NCBI GenBank assembly: GCA_046351095.1
Contig: JAXLZC010000001.1
Location: forward strand, 2,046,001-2,110,000
DNA length: 64,000 nucleotides
Direction of reading: 5' to 3'
DNA from: BQWY01 sp046351095
GTDB lineage: Bacteria; Nitrospirota; Nitrospiria; Nitrospirales; Nitrospiraceae
Below, one piece after another: positions 8,831 through 16,956 of the stretch (position 1 is the stretch's first letter; each line of letters begins with the position of its first letter). A program made the translations under genes and the position numbers. Below the pieces are notes generated by a model. It searched no databases and was not told the origin of the DNA. It worked only from the letters and a program-made list of their open reading frames with translations.

Positions 8831-9922
8831 TCAGGGATGTGACGATTGAATGATGCCCCCGCCGACCACGCGAGATCCATCATAAAACACAGCAGACTGA
8901 CCAGGGCTGAGCGCCCGCTGCGGCGATGCAAATCGCACACGGATGGTCCAGGCCGATTCGCCACGTTCAATGGTGGCTGGCGTGGGAGGGGTTGCATACC
9001 GAATCTTCACGGTCACGGCCTGTGGGTCCGTGAGCATCCGATCATCGAGCAGATTGAGGTCAGCGATAAGACACTCCGCTTGATAGAGCGCGTCGTCATC
9101 GCCTAGCACCACAAGATTACTCGCAGGATCGACCCGCTGCACATAAAGCCGCTCCCCGGTCGCGACTCCCAACCCGCGCCGCTGACCTGGCGTAAAAAAG
9201 GCGATGCCATCGTGCCGACCGAGCGTCCGCCCGCTCACATCGACCATATCGCCTGGGCGATGCGCGTCCGGCGCCTCTTGGGCAAGAAAGCTTCGATAGT
9301 CGCCATGACTGACGAAGCAAATCTCCTGACTTTCCTTCAGCTCATCGGCCGGCAACTCCAATCCCCCAGCTGCCGTCCACACATCTGCCTTCTGCATGTG
9401 ACCGACCGGGAACAGGATCTTCGGCAACCAGCTCTGTTGGAGCCGATAGAGAAAGTAACTTTGATCCTTACGCGCATCGTTGGCGCAATGGAGCTCGAGC
9501 CCGCCGCTCCCCTTAATAATGCGGGCATAGTGGCCGGTCGCCACGTAGTCGATCCCGCGCTCGGCCGCAAGGTCGATCAACTCCTTGATCTTGACGCGCT
9601 CGTTGCAGCGGACGCAGGGATTCGGTGTGGTTCCGGCAAGATACCCGGCGACAAAATCGTCGATGACGCCGCGGCGAAATCGCTCCCGGATATCCACGAC
9701 CTCGTGCGTGATACCCAGGCGTTGCGCCACAAACCGTGCAAGTCCGACCTTGCAACAGCCGCGCTCCTGCCACCGCTTGGAGGCGGCGACGCTCTCGTCT
9801 TCATGTTCCCAGACTTGAAGGGTGATGCCGGAGACGCGGTAGCCTTGAGCGACCAAAAGGGAGGCGGCGACGGAGCTATCGACTCCGCCGCTCATACCAA
9901 GCAGAACTGTCGGCTGACTCAT
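8831..9922 (-). CDS. mnmA: tRNA-specific 2-thiouridylase MnmA
   Basis: Adds sulfur to U34 of tRNAs for Lys, Glu and Gln. PP-loop SGGVDSS at residues 11-17; the two catalytic cysteines are C103 in PNPCVRCN and C202 in SQEICF. 363 residues, usual length. It works on the same wobble base as MnmE and MnmG, encoded a few kilobases upstream on the same strand, so all three wobble-modification genes sit within 9 kb. It follows the bactofilin genes after 11 bases. Confidence 0.95.
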   Translation of the reverse strand: MSQPTVLLGMSGGVDSSVAASLLVAQGYRVSGITLQVWEHEDESVAASKRWQERGCCKVGLARFVAQRLGITHEVVDIRERFRRGVIDDFVAGYLAGTTPNPCVRCNERVKIKELIDLAAERGIDYVATGHYARIIKGSGGLELHCANDARKDQSYFLYRLQQSWLPKILFPVGHMQKADVWTAAGGLELPADELKESQEICFVSHGDYRSFLAQEAPDAHRPGDMVDVSGRTLGRHDGIAFFTPGQRRGLGVATGERLYVQRVDPASNLVVLGDDDALYQAECLIADLNLLDDRMLTDPQAVTVKIRYATPPTPATIERGESAWTIRVRFASPQRALSPGQSAVFYDGSRVVGGGIIQSSHP

Positions 9923-9933
9923 GATGGAGGGAA

Positions 9934-10383
9934 TTATACGTCGGCGGCGCGGGCTTTACCACGATGCGCATTGAGATCGTGCACATTGGACGGAAGCGTG
10001 GCTTGCTCGTCCACCCACTTGTCGCCCATGTCGCTGTTGCCGTGGAAATGGGCACCCTCTTCGATCGACAAACTCGGCGTGCGGATATCGCCCACCAACA
10101 TGCCGTTCTTCAAGAGCTGGATTTTTTCCGTCGCCGTGATGGTGCCCTTCATCTTGCCGCTGGTCATCAAGGTCCCGGCGGTGACGATCCCTTTGATGAC
10201 TGCGCTTTCCCCGACCACGAGTGTGCCCGTCGTATGAATTTCACCTTCGAGGCGGCCGTCGATGCGGACCGTGCCCTCGAATTGGACCACTCCTTTGAAA
10301 TTGGCGCCCCTGCCGAGAAAGGTGAAATTTTCGTCATCGACCCCGGCTGCGCCCGCCGCCTTTTTCTCCGCGAGTGACCACAT
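9934..10383 (-). CDS. Bactofilin (second of a tandem pair)
   Basis: Bactofilins (DUF583) polymerise without nucleotide into cytoskeletal filaments used in polar positioning and wall shaping. In 149 residues the core (about 20-115) is a right-handed beta-helix with the typical VQFEGTVRIDGRLEGEI, GTLVVGESAVIKG and GTLMTSGKMKGTI rungs. Short disordered tails flank it, the C-terminal one being hydrophilic. It lies 50 bases after its paralogue and 11 bases before mnmA. Confidence 0.9.
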   Translation of the reverse strand: MWSLAEKKAAGAAGVDDENFTFLGRGANFKGVVQFEGTVRIDGRLEGEIHTTGTLVVGESAVIKGIVTAGTLMTSGKMKGTITATEKIQLLKNGMLVGDIRTPSLSIEEGAHFHGNSDMGDKWVDEQATLPSNVHDLNAHRGKARAADV

Positions 10384-10433
10384 ACGACTGCCTCCTCTTC
10401 CCTCGGTTCGTGCGGCGGGCTACGACCTCGCCT

Positions 10434-10934
10434 CTAGGACCGCCCCTCGCCCAGGAGCGCCTCAGAGGTCACGCCATGTGCCGCGGCCTTCATTGGATTG
10501 GTGCGTGACTTGGTGGACATTTCAATGGTGCCGTTGAACAACACGCCGTCTTCCATGGACATCATAGGGGTTTCGACCCCGGCGTTGATCACAGCCGGCG
10601 CACGCAACGTGATCTTCTCGCGCGCCACGATGTCACCCGTGATCTGCCCCTTGCACACGATGGTGCCGGCGGTGACCTTCGCGTTGAGTACGGCTTCTTC
10701 GCCGACCAGCAAGGTCCCTTCAGTGTGAATCTCGCCGTCGAGCGTGCCGTCGATGCGCACCGTCCCGTGATACGAGATCACGCCCTTGAAAGAGACGCCC
10801 TTGCCCACGAAGGCATTGATGCCGTCGAGATCGGTCGAGACATCCACCGTCGCCGGCAACCCATTTGGCACGCTCAATTCGTCGACCGTCGTGCCGGCTG
10901 GGCGCTTCGTTTCTACCTTGTCCTTATTCCACAT
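10434..10934 (-). CDS. Bactofilin (first of a tandem pair)
   Basis: Paralogue of the next gene with the same rung sequences (ISYHGTVRIDGTLDGEI, GTLLVGEEAVLNAKV) in about residues 40-150. 166 residues from the ATG at 10934, which has GGAGG seven bases upstream; a longer in-frame start at 10976 has no such site. Longer N- and C-terminal tails than its partner suggest different attachment partners. Position directly downstream of parAB suggests, but does not show, a link to chromosome positioning. Confidence 0.9.
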   Translation of the reverse strand: MWNKDKVETKRPAGTTVDELSVPNGLPATVDVSTDLDGINAFVGKGVSFKGVISYHGTVRIDGTLDGEIHTEGTLLVGEEAVLNAKVTAGTIVCKGQITGDIVAREKITLRAPAVINAGVETPMMSMEDGVLFNGTIEMSTKSRTNPMKAAAHGVTSEALLGEGRS

Positions 10935-11068
10935 CGCGTACCTCCGTTGAAGTATAACAAAGCCCGTTTCGATCACCAGGAAAAACCAAAGTTACTCCAC
11001 CGCAACTCCATCGCCTCGGCGGACTCGCTCCGCCGCCCACTTTACGACATACGTATAATTATCCAATC

Positions 11069-11932
11069 TCAATTCAACAACAACTCCAAGAGACGCGCCT
11101 GCTCAGGCTCCGAATAATAATGGAGCACGATCTGACCGCCCTCTCCCTTCGGCTCGATCGTCACCTTCGTTCCCAGTCGACGTTGCAACCGCTCCTCGAC
11201 ATCGCGAAAGACCTTGACCGCTTGCCGCGCCCGCTTCGTACGGCGCTGCACCGGGCGCGCCTGCACCTGCTTTTCTAATTCGCGCACAGACCATTGCCGC
11301 GTCGCCACCTCTCGCGCAAGCCGTCGCTGCTGATCCGGCTCGGCAAGCCCGAGCAACACCTTCGCATGCCCTAACGAGACGGAGCCGCTGGCGACCAATG
11401 ACTGCACATCGTCCGGCAGATTTAATAGCCGCAACTGATTCGCCACGGACGACCGCTCGCGGCCGACCCGCTGCGCGATCACATCCTGCGTCATTCCGAA
11501 TTCGCCCAGCATACGCTGGTAGGCCAGGGCCGTTTCGATCGGGTTCAGATCGTTGCGCTGAATGTTTTCGACGAGGGCGAACACCATCGCCTCGTCATCA
11601 GTGCAATTACGTACATACGCCGAAATCGTTCCGAGCCCTGCCCGCTGCGAGGCCCGCCACCGCCGCTCGCCGGCGATCAGCTCGTAGAGCCCGTCCCCCT
11701 TACGCCGGACGACGATCGGTTGCAGCAAGCCATTGGTCGTAATCGAATCGGCCAGCGCCTGCAACGCCGACTCGGAAAATTCACGGCGAGGCTGAAATCG
11801 ATTCGGGACAATGTGATCAAGCTCGAGCGTCAACACTTCCGGCCCACGTTCGACAGGAGGCGCTTGCACTTTTGCCGGCGACGCACTCGGGAGGAGCGCG
11901 TCGAGCCCTCTACCCAGCGCTTTCTTTTCCAT
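11069..11932 (-). CDS. parB: Chromosome partitioning protein ParB
   Basis: CTP-dependent clamp that loads at parS and spreads along DNA to form the partition complex. In 287 residues: an N-terminal LGRGLDALL segment (7-15), typical of the ParA-stimulating peptide; the CTP-binding GERRWRAS box (88-95); a helix-turn-helix region (about 130-185); and a C-terminal dimerisation helix ending EQARLLELLL. Its start lies inside the end of parA (23-base overlap). Two parS sites are nearby at 12706 and 13397. Confidence 0.96.
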   Translation of the reverse strand: MEKKALGRGLDALLPSASPAKVQAPPVERGPEVLTLELDHIVPNRFQPRREFSESALQALADSITTNGLLQPIVVRRKGDGLYELIAGERRWRASQRAGLGTISAYVRNCTDDEAMVFALVENIQRNDLNPIETALAYQRMLGEFGMTQDVIAQRVGRERSSVANQLRLLNLPDDVQSLVASGSVSLGHAKVLLGLAEPDQQRRLAREVATRQWSVRELEKQVQARPVQRRTKRARQAVKVFRDVEERLQRRLGTKVTIEPKGEGGQIVLHYYSEPEQARLLELLLN

Positions 11933-12686
11933 GTTGGAGCAGCTCCTTTGCGACTGCTAAGTACGCCTGCGCACCAGAGGAAGAGGCATTGTATAGAACG
12001 GCAGGCCGCCCGTAACTAGGCGCTTCCGCTAGGGTGACATTACGCGGAATCACGGCTGAGAAGACCTTCTGCTTAAAATGGGACCGCACTTCATCCGCCA
12101 CCTGTCTCGCCAGGGAGTTCCGTGCGTCGTACATGGTCAGGACAATGCCCGTCAAGTCCAAGGTTGGGTTCAGGGATTGCCGCACACGGTCGATACTCGC
12201 CATCAAGCGCCCCAACCCTTCCATGGCGTAATACTCGCACTGCATCGGGATCACAACTCCGGTTGCGGCCACTAAGGCGTTAATGGTCAGCAATCCAAAC
12301 GCTGGTGGGCAATCGAGGATGATGTACTCGAATCGGCTTAGGCTTGTCGCCAAGGTCCGCTTGAGCACCAACTCGCGAGACTCGACCTGAATCAGCTCAA
12401 TTTCAGCCCCCGCCAAGTCAGGGGTGGCCGGGAGGACCGACAGGTTTTGTAATGATGTCGCGACAATGGCCCGCTCGGCTGGGACAGAACGAATAAGGCA
12501 GTCATACACACTGACGCCATCATTCTGGACATGGGCACCGACCCCGCTTGAGGCATTGGCTTGCGGATCCACATCCACAAGAAGCGTCGAATGGCCATTA
12601 ATAGCGAGCGACGCAGCCAAATTGATCGACGACGTGGTTTTTCCAACTCCCCCCTTCTGGTTTGCAACTGCGAGAACGTGCGCCAT
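11910..12686 (-). CDS. parA: Chromosome partitioning ATPase ParA (Soj)
   Basis: Walker-type ATPase that binds nucleoid DNA and moves ParB-parS complexes. Deviant Walker motif KGGVGKTT at about residues 11-18, followed by DVDPQANASSG and DCPPAFGLLT, all standard. 258 residues from the ATG at 12686, preferred over the adjacent TTG because GGAG sits seven bases upstream. A parS palindrome lies 20 bases upstream, so ParB bound there could affect parA expression. Confidence 0.96.
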   Translation of the reverse strand: MAHVLAVANQKGGVGKTTSSINLAASLAINGHSTLLVDVDPQANASSGVGAHVQNDGVSVYDCLIRSVPAERAIVATSLQNLSVLPATPDLAGAEIELIQVESRELVLKRTLATSLSRFEYIILDCPPAFGLLTINALVAATGVVIPMQCEYYAMEGLGRLMASIDRVRQSLNPTLDLTGIVLTMYDARNSLARQVADEVRSHFKQKVFSAVIPRNVTLAEAPSYGRPAVLYNASSSGAQAYLAVAKELLQHGKESAG

Positions 12687-12705
12687 CAAATCTCCGGATT
12701 AACTA

Positions 12706-12721
12706 TGTTCCACGTGGAACA
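12706..12721. promoter_or_regulatory. parS site 1
   Basis: Perfect 16-base palindrome TGTTCCACGTGGAACA between rsmG and parA. It differs from the widely conserved parS consensus TGTTTCACGTGAAACA only at one symmetric pair. Expected loading site for ParB. Confidence 0.93.
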
Positions 12722-12741
12722 ATGAATGCGGCATCACCGTT

Positions 12742-13413
12742 TCAAAGAGGCTGCATCTTTTGGAGACGCCTCGAACCCATACCGCAAGGCAGCTCATATT
12801 CGTAATCCGCGAATGAAAACTGCCTAGCCAACTCCGCCTGAATAACGCTCTGGGGAGTCCCAAAATACAAAAAATACCCACCCTCAATCAAAAATGGCTC
12901 CAGCGAAGCAATTTCTGAGTCGAAATGGACGGCGCGAGTGGTGATAACAGAAAACTTCTTTCGCCACGCCGATTCCCCAACCAGCCATTCAACGTCATAA
13001 GGAAGGATCGTCACATGCTCAAGCCGAAGCGTGCCTATCACGCTCGCCAGGAATGAGGTCTTCTTATGATTCTTTTCAAGTAAGACAACACGCAAATCAG
13101 GGATAGCGATCTTCAGCGGCAAACCAGGAAATCCAGCCCCAGTGCCAACATCCAATAGATACCGAGTCGAATCGTTGACTCCCAAGCCAGCTAACGCCTT
13201 GATCCCATGCAAAGAGTCAAGAAAGTGCTTAATTGCCACCCCCCTTGAATCCTCAATTGTCGTTAAATTGACCTTTTCAGACCAACCCTTCAGGAGATTG
13301 GCGTAGATCTCTACCTGCTGGAGCTGCTTTGGGGTGAGACTTAACCCTGCGCTACCCACATATTTCAGGAGATAGCCCGCGACATCACATCCAAACTGTT
13401 CCACGTGGAACAT
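12742..13413 (-). CDS. rsmG: 16S rRNA (guanine-527 N7)-methyltransferase RsmG
   Basis: Methylates G527 of 16S rRNA. SAM-binding motif LLDVGTGAGFPGLPLKI at residues 86-102; RKKFSVITTRAV later in the Rossmann fold; 223 residues. It belongs to the conserved mnmE-mnmG-rsmG-parA-parB order. The first codons (Met-Phe-His-Val-Glu) are encoded by the second parS palindrome, and I see no clear ribosome site upstream, so translation initiation may be weak or the true start may be further in. Confidence 0.93.
   Translation of the reverse strand: MFHVEQFGCDVAGYLLKYVGSAGLSLTPKQLQQVEIYANLLKGWSEKVNLTTIEDSRGVAIKHFLDSLHGIKALAGLGVNDSTRYLLDVGTGAGFPGLPLKIAIPDLRVVLLEKNHKKTSFLASVIGTLRLEHVTILPYDVEWLVGESAWRKKFSVITTRAVHFDSEIASLEPFLIEGGYFLYFGTPQSVIQAELARQFSFADYEYELPCGMGSRRLQKMQPL
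13397..13412. promoter_or_regulatory. parS site 2, inside the start of rsmG
   Basis: Second perfect copy of TGTTCCACGTGGAACA, 691 bases from the first. It overlaps the rsmG initiation codon: the ATG occupies 13413-13411 and the palindrome ends at 13412. Confidence 0.93.
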
Positions 13414-13462
13414 CTACGTGAACAGCGAGATGGGGTCAAGACGAAAGTGCCGCAAGAAGATA

Positions 13463-15379
13463 CTAGTGGACTAATTTCTCTTCAACACCGGAGTCAGACG
13501 GGCCTCGGCGAGGTACTTCCCTGCTTCTCTTCTCCAACGCGACTAACAGTAGCGAGATAGCGGCTGGGGTGACCCCGGCAATCCTCGATGCCTGCCCAAC
13601 AGAGGCCGGTCGCACGCGGAGCAGTTTTTCCTGAACCTCCGTAGAGAGGCCTCGAACAGAACGAAACTCAAACTCGGCCGGAATCAGCTTCCGTTCATAC
13701 TTTTTAAATTGATCGACCTGACGGAGCTGCCGCTTAATATACCCCTCGTACTTGACCTCCATTTCAATCCCATCGGCGACTTCCTGAGAGCCAAGCAATT
13801 CTTCGCCAACAACACTGTCGAATAATTCCCGCGTCACATCCGGACGCTTCAGCAGCTGCGCCAATGTATAGGTCGGAAGTACACCTTCGATACCCGCTTG
13901 CGCCAACCGCTCTCTGGTGGAGGCTGTCCAAGGGACACGCGATGCGTGCAACCGCTCTAACCCCGCCTCAATAGCCGCACGTTTCCCTGAAAATATCCGA
14001 TACACCGCCTCATCCAAAAGACCAAGCCTGCGGCCGTAGTCGCTGAGTCGGATATCCGCATTATCGTGGCGAAGCAACAATCGATATTCCGCACGCGAGG
14101 TAAACATCCGATAGGGCTCGTCGGCATCCTTGGTGATGAGGTCATCGATCAAAACCCCAATGTAGGACTCGGACCGATCCAACGTAAATGGTGCCTCACC
14201 ACGAAGCTTCAATACCGCGTTAATCCCCGCCATTAATCCTTGGGCTGCCGCCTCCTCATATCCAGACGTGCCGTTGATCTGACCGGCATGAAACAATCCT
14301 TCTACGAGTTTCGTTTCCAACGTGGGGTACAGCTGACGTGGAGGGAAATAGTCATACTCGATCGCATACCCTGGCTTGAGCATAGTGGCGTGCTCAAGTC
14401 CGACAATCGTCTTGAGGATGCGTGCCTGTACGTCAACGGGGAGGCTGGTGGAAATTCCATTTGGATAAAACGAGTCCGTATCCAACCCTTCAGGTTCGAC
14501 AAAAATTTGGTGCCGCTCGCGCTGTGCAAACCGCACGACTTTATCCTCAATGGACGGGCAGTACCGTGGTCCCACCGACTCGATGACCCCGCTGTAGAGC
14601 GGTGAACGATCGAGATTGTCCTGGATCAGTTGATGCGTCTCGCGATTGGTATAGGTAAGGTGGCAGGGCACCTGTGGCTGTTCGATGCGAGTGGTCCGGG
14701 ACGAAAACGGCGTCGGAGGATGGTCGCCGGGCTGCAGAATCATCTTTGAAAAATCGATGCTGCGCCGATCCAATCGCGGCGGGGTGCCGGTTTTTAGACG
14801 TCCGAGCGCAAACCCCAGGTCCCGCATACAGTCCGAAAGATGCTCGGCGGCCGCCTCGCCGGCGCGCCCAGCGGGGAAATGTGTAAGCCCGACATGAATA
14901 ATACCCCTAAGAAAAGTTCCCGATGTTATAATTACGCATGTCGTATCGATGGTATCGCCGCCGTCGGTGACGACGCCTGCCACACGGCCGCCGTTGGTCA
15001 GCAGCCGATCGACCGTTCCCCCGCGAACCTCCAGCCCCGACACGGACGACAGCGTCTCGCGCATGGCGACAGTGTAGCGCGCCTTGTCGCACTGGGCGCG
15101 GAGCGCGCGCACTGCAGGTCCCTTGCTGGTGTTCAAGAACCGAAATTGGATGCCGGCACGATCGGTCGTCCGCCCCATTTCGCCGCCTAACGCGTCGATC
15201 TCTTTGACGAGATGGCCCTTCGCAATCCCGCCGATCGCCGGATTACACGACATCTGCGCAACACGCGCGGGATCCATTGTCAGCAACAGGGTGGCGGCGC
15301 CCATCCGGGCAGCCGCCAACGCCGCCTCGCACCCGGCGTGGCCGCCGCCGACCACTATGACGTCATACCGCAATGCCAT
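13463..15379 (-). CDS. mnmG: tRNA uridine-34 carboxymethylaminomethyl modification enzyme MnmG (GidA)
   Basis: FAD-dependent partner of MnmE, building cmnm5U at tRNA wobble position 34. FAD-binding GGGHAGCE at residues 11-18; conserved CNPAIGGIAKGHLVKEIDALGG block; ends with the helical C-terminal domain that contacts MnmE and tRNA. 638 residues, slightly longer than many but normal. It follows mnmE after 25 bases. Confidence 0.96.
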   Translation of the reverse strand: MALRYDVIVVGGGHAGCEAALAAARMGAATLLLTMDPARVAQMSCNPAIGGIAKGHLVKEIDALGGEMGRTTDRAGIQFRFLNTSKGPAVRALRAQCDKARYTVAMRETLSSVSGLEVRGGTVDRLLTNGGRVAGVVTDGGDTIDTTCVIITSGTFLRGIIHVGLTHFPAGRAGEAAAEHLSDCMRDLGFALGRLKTGTPPRLDRRSIDFSKMILQPGDHPPTPFSSRTTRIEQPQVPCHLTYTNRETHQLIQDNLDRSPLYSGVIESVGPRYCPSIEDKVVRFAQRERHQIFVEPEGLDTDSFYPNGISTSLPVDVQARILKTIVGLEHATMLKPGYAIEYDYFPPRQLYPTLETKLVEGLFHAGQINGTSGYEEAAAQGLMAGINAVLKLRGEAPFTLDRSESYIGVLIDDLITKDADEPYRMFTSRAEYRLLLRHDNADIRLSDYGRRLGLLDEAVYRIFSGKRAAIEAGLERLHASRVPWTASTRERLAQAGIEGVLPTYTLAQLLKRPDVTRELFDSVVGEELLGSQEVADGIEMEVKYEGYIKRQLRQVDQFKKYERKLIPAEFEFRSVRGLSTEVQEKLLRVRPASVGQASRIAGVTPAAISLLLVALEKRSREVPRRGPSDSGVEEKLVH

Positions 15380-15404
15380 TGCCTAATCCGTCACAGGCGC
15401 GCGA

Positions 15405-16868
15405 CTACTTCCCGATACAAAACTCGGAAAAAATGGCATCCAATACATCCTCGGTGCTACCGCCCCCGATCACATCCCCAAGCGCCGAGAGGGCAATGCG
15501 TAAATCGGCGGCAATAAATTCCAGCGACAACCGCTCTCCCACGGCCGTGCGAGCGGATACCACAGCATCCCTGGCGCGAACCAAGGCTTCGTGATGCCGC
15601 AAGCGTGTCACCGTGAGCCCTTCCGAATCGGAGCGGACTGTCGACGAACTCGCATCGCGTAGCCCGTCGCCACCAGGTGGATGAGTCAACAATTGAGCAA
15701 TAGCTGCTCGCACTCGCTCAAGACCAACCCCGTCTCGCGCGGAGATCGCCAACGGGCCGGACGATTGATCCTGCTTGAAGCCACCCAAGTCCGCCGCTGT
15801 TAATCCCTGCGGACGATCGGATTTATTGATCAGCACAAGATGCGGCTTACCGCCGATAGACCGCAGGACAGCCAAGTCTTCAGAATCGAGAGGGTGACTC
15901 CCATCGACAACACAGAGAAGCAGGTCGGCCTGATCTAACGCCTCCTGACTCCGGCGCACCCCCTCGCGCTCCACGACATCATGCGCGTCGCGAATACCAG
16001 CCGTGTCGCGCAGACGGACAACGATGCCCTCAATAATAATGTCGCCCTCGACAATATCGCGCGTCGTCCCAGGCTCGCTGGAAACGATGGCGCGCTCGTC
16101 CATCACCAGCGCATTCAGCAGGCTCGACTTTCCCACGTTCGGCTTCCCCACAATCGCGACCGTCGCCCCTTCGCGCAAAAGACGGCCGCGCTCCCAGGAG
16201 TCGATCAAGGGTTGCAGCGTACTGACGGCGTCATCGAGCCGCCGCAGCAATTCCTCGCGCCCAACAAATGAGAGGTCTTCCTCGACAAAGTCGATCCCCG
16301 CTTCGACTTCCACGACAACTGACGTCAGCGAGGCCTGAACCGCACGAATACGGGCGGACAGATGCCCCGCAGCAAGTTGGCGGGCCTGGCGCAGGCTATC
16401 ATCTGTTCTCGCGCGGATCGTATCGAGCACCCCTTCCGCCTGAGCCAAGTCGAGCTTGCCATTGAGGAAGGCGCGCTTGGAAAACTCACCGGGCTCGGCA
16501 AGATGCGCTCCCTGCTCGATGAGTAGTGCACACAGTTGCCGAAGCACAAGCGGACTGCCATGCGCGTGGAGCTCGACAACATCCTCACCCGTATAGGAAT
16601 GGGGCGCGCGCATTACAACGACCAATCCTGTGTCGATCCATTCGCTAGACGAGAAAGGAACAGAACGAGTCGCGCTGTCGGCCGTTACGCGACCGAAAGC
16701 GGCCGCATACATTCGGTGACTCTCCGCATCGGCAAGCACACGTCCATTCCGGAGCCGCGCGATTGTCGCCGCAATAGCCACCGCCTCAGGTCCACTGACC
16801 CGCACGATGCCGACTCCGCCGGTTCCCGGCGGTGTGGCAATCGCGCAAATGGTGTCATGTGTCGCCAT
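15405..16868 (-). CDS. mnmE: tRNA modification GTPase MnmE (TrmE)
   Basis: GTPase half of the MnmE-MnmG complex. An N-terminal folate-binding domain, a central helical domain, a G domain with P-loop GKPNVGKS at residues 241-248, and the C-terminal CIGK motif holding the essential cysteine are all present. 487 residues from ATG 16868; an in-frame upstream extension to 17054 has no homology-like content and would run into the yidC end. Placed between yidC and mnmG as in many bacteria. Confidence 0.95.
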   Translation of the reverse strand: MATHDTICAIATPPGTGGVGIVRVSGPEAVAIAATIARLRNGRVLADAESHRMYAAAFGRVTADSATRSVPFSSSEWIDTGLVVVMRAPHSYTGEDVVELHAHGSPLVLRQLCALLIEQGAHLAEPGEFSKRAFLNGKLDLAQAEGVLDTIRARTDDSLRQARQLAAGHLSARIRAVQASLTSVVVEVEAGIDFVEEDLSFVGREELLRRLDDAVSTLQPLIDSWERGRLLREGATVAIVGKPNVGKSSLLNALVMDERAIVSSEPGTTRDIVEGDIIIEGIVVRLRDTAGIRDAHDVVEREGVRRSQEALDQADLLLCVVDGSHPLDSEDLAVLRSIGGKPHLVLINKSDRPQGLTAADLGGFKQDQSSGPLAISARDGVGLERVRAAIAQLLTHPPGGDGLRDASSSTVRSDSEGLTVTRLRHHEALVRARDAVVSARTAVGERLSLEFIAADLRIALSALGDVIGGGSTEDVLDAIFSEFCIGK

Positions 16869-16956
16869 GCGTAGACGCTCCGCATGTGACGCCCGCACCC
16901 CGCCCACGTCATCGTGCCATGTGGCAACGTGACGTCCCAGGCACGAGCGGACTGAA

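Noticed and set aside
11017..11035. CGGCGGA/TCCGCCG hairpin after parB as a terminator
   Set aside because: A perfect 7-bp stem, but no T-run follows on the minus strand, so intrinsic termination is not supported.
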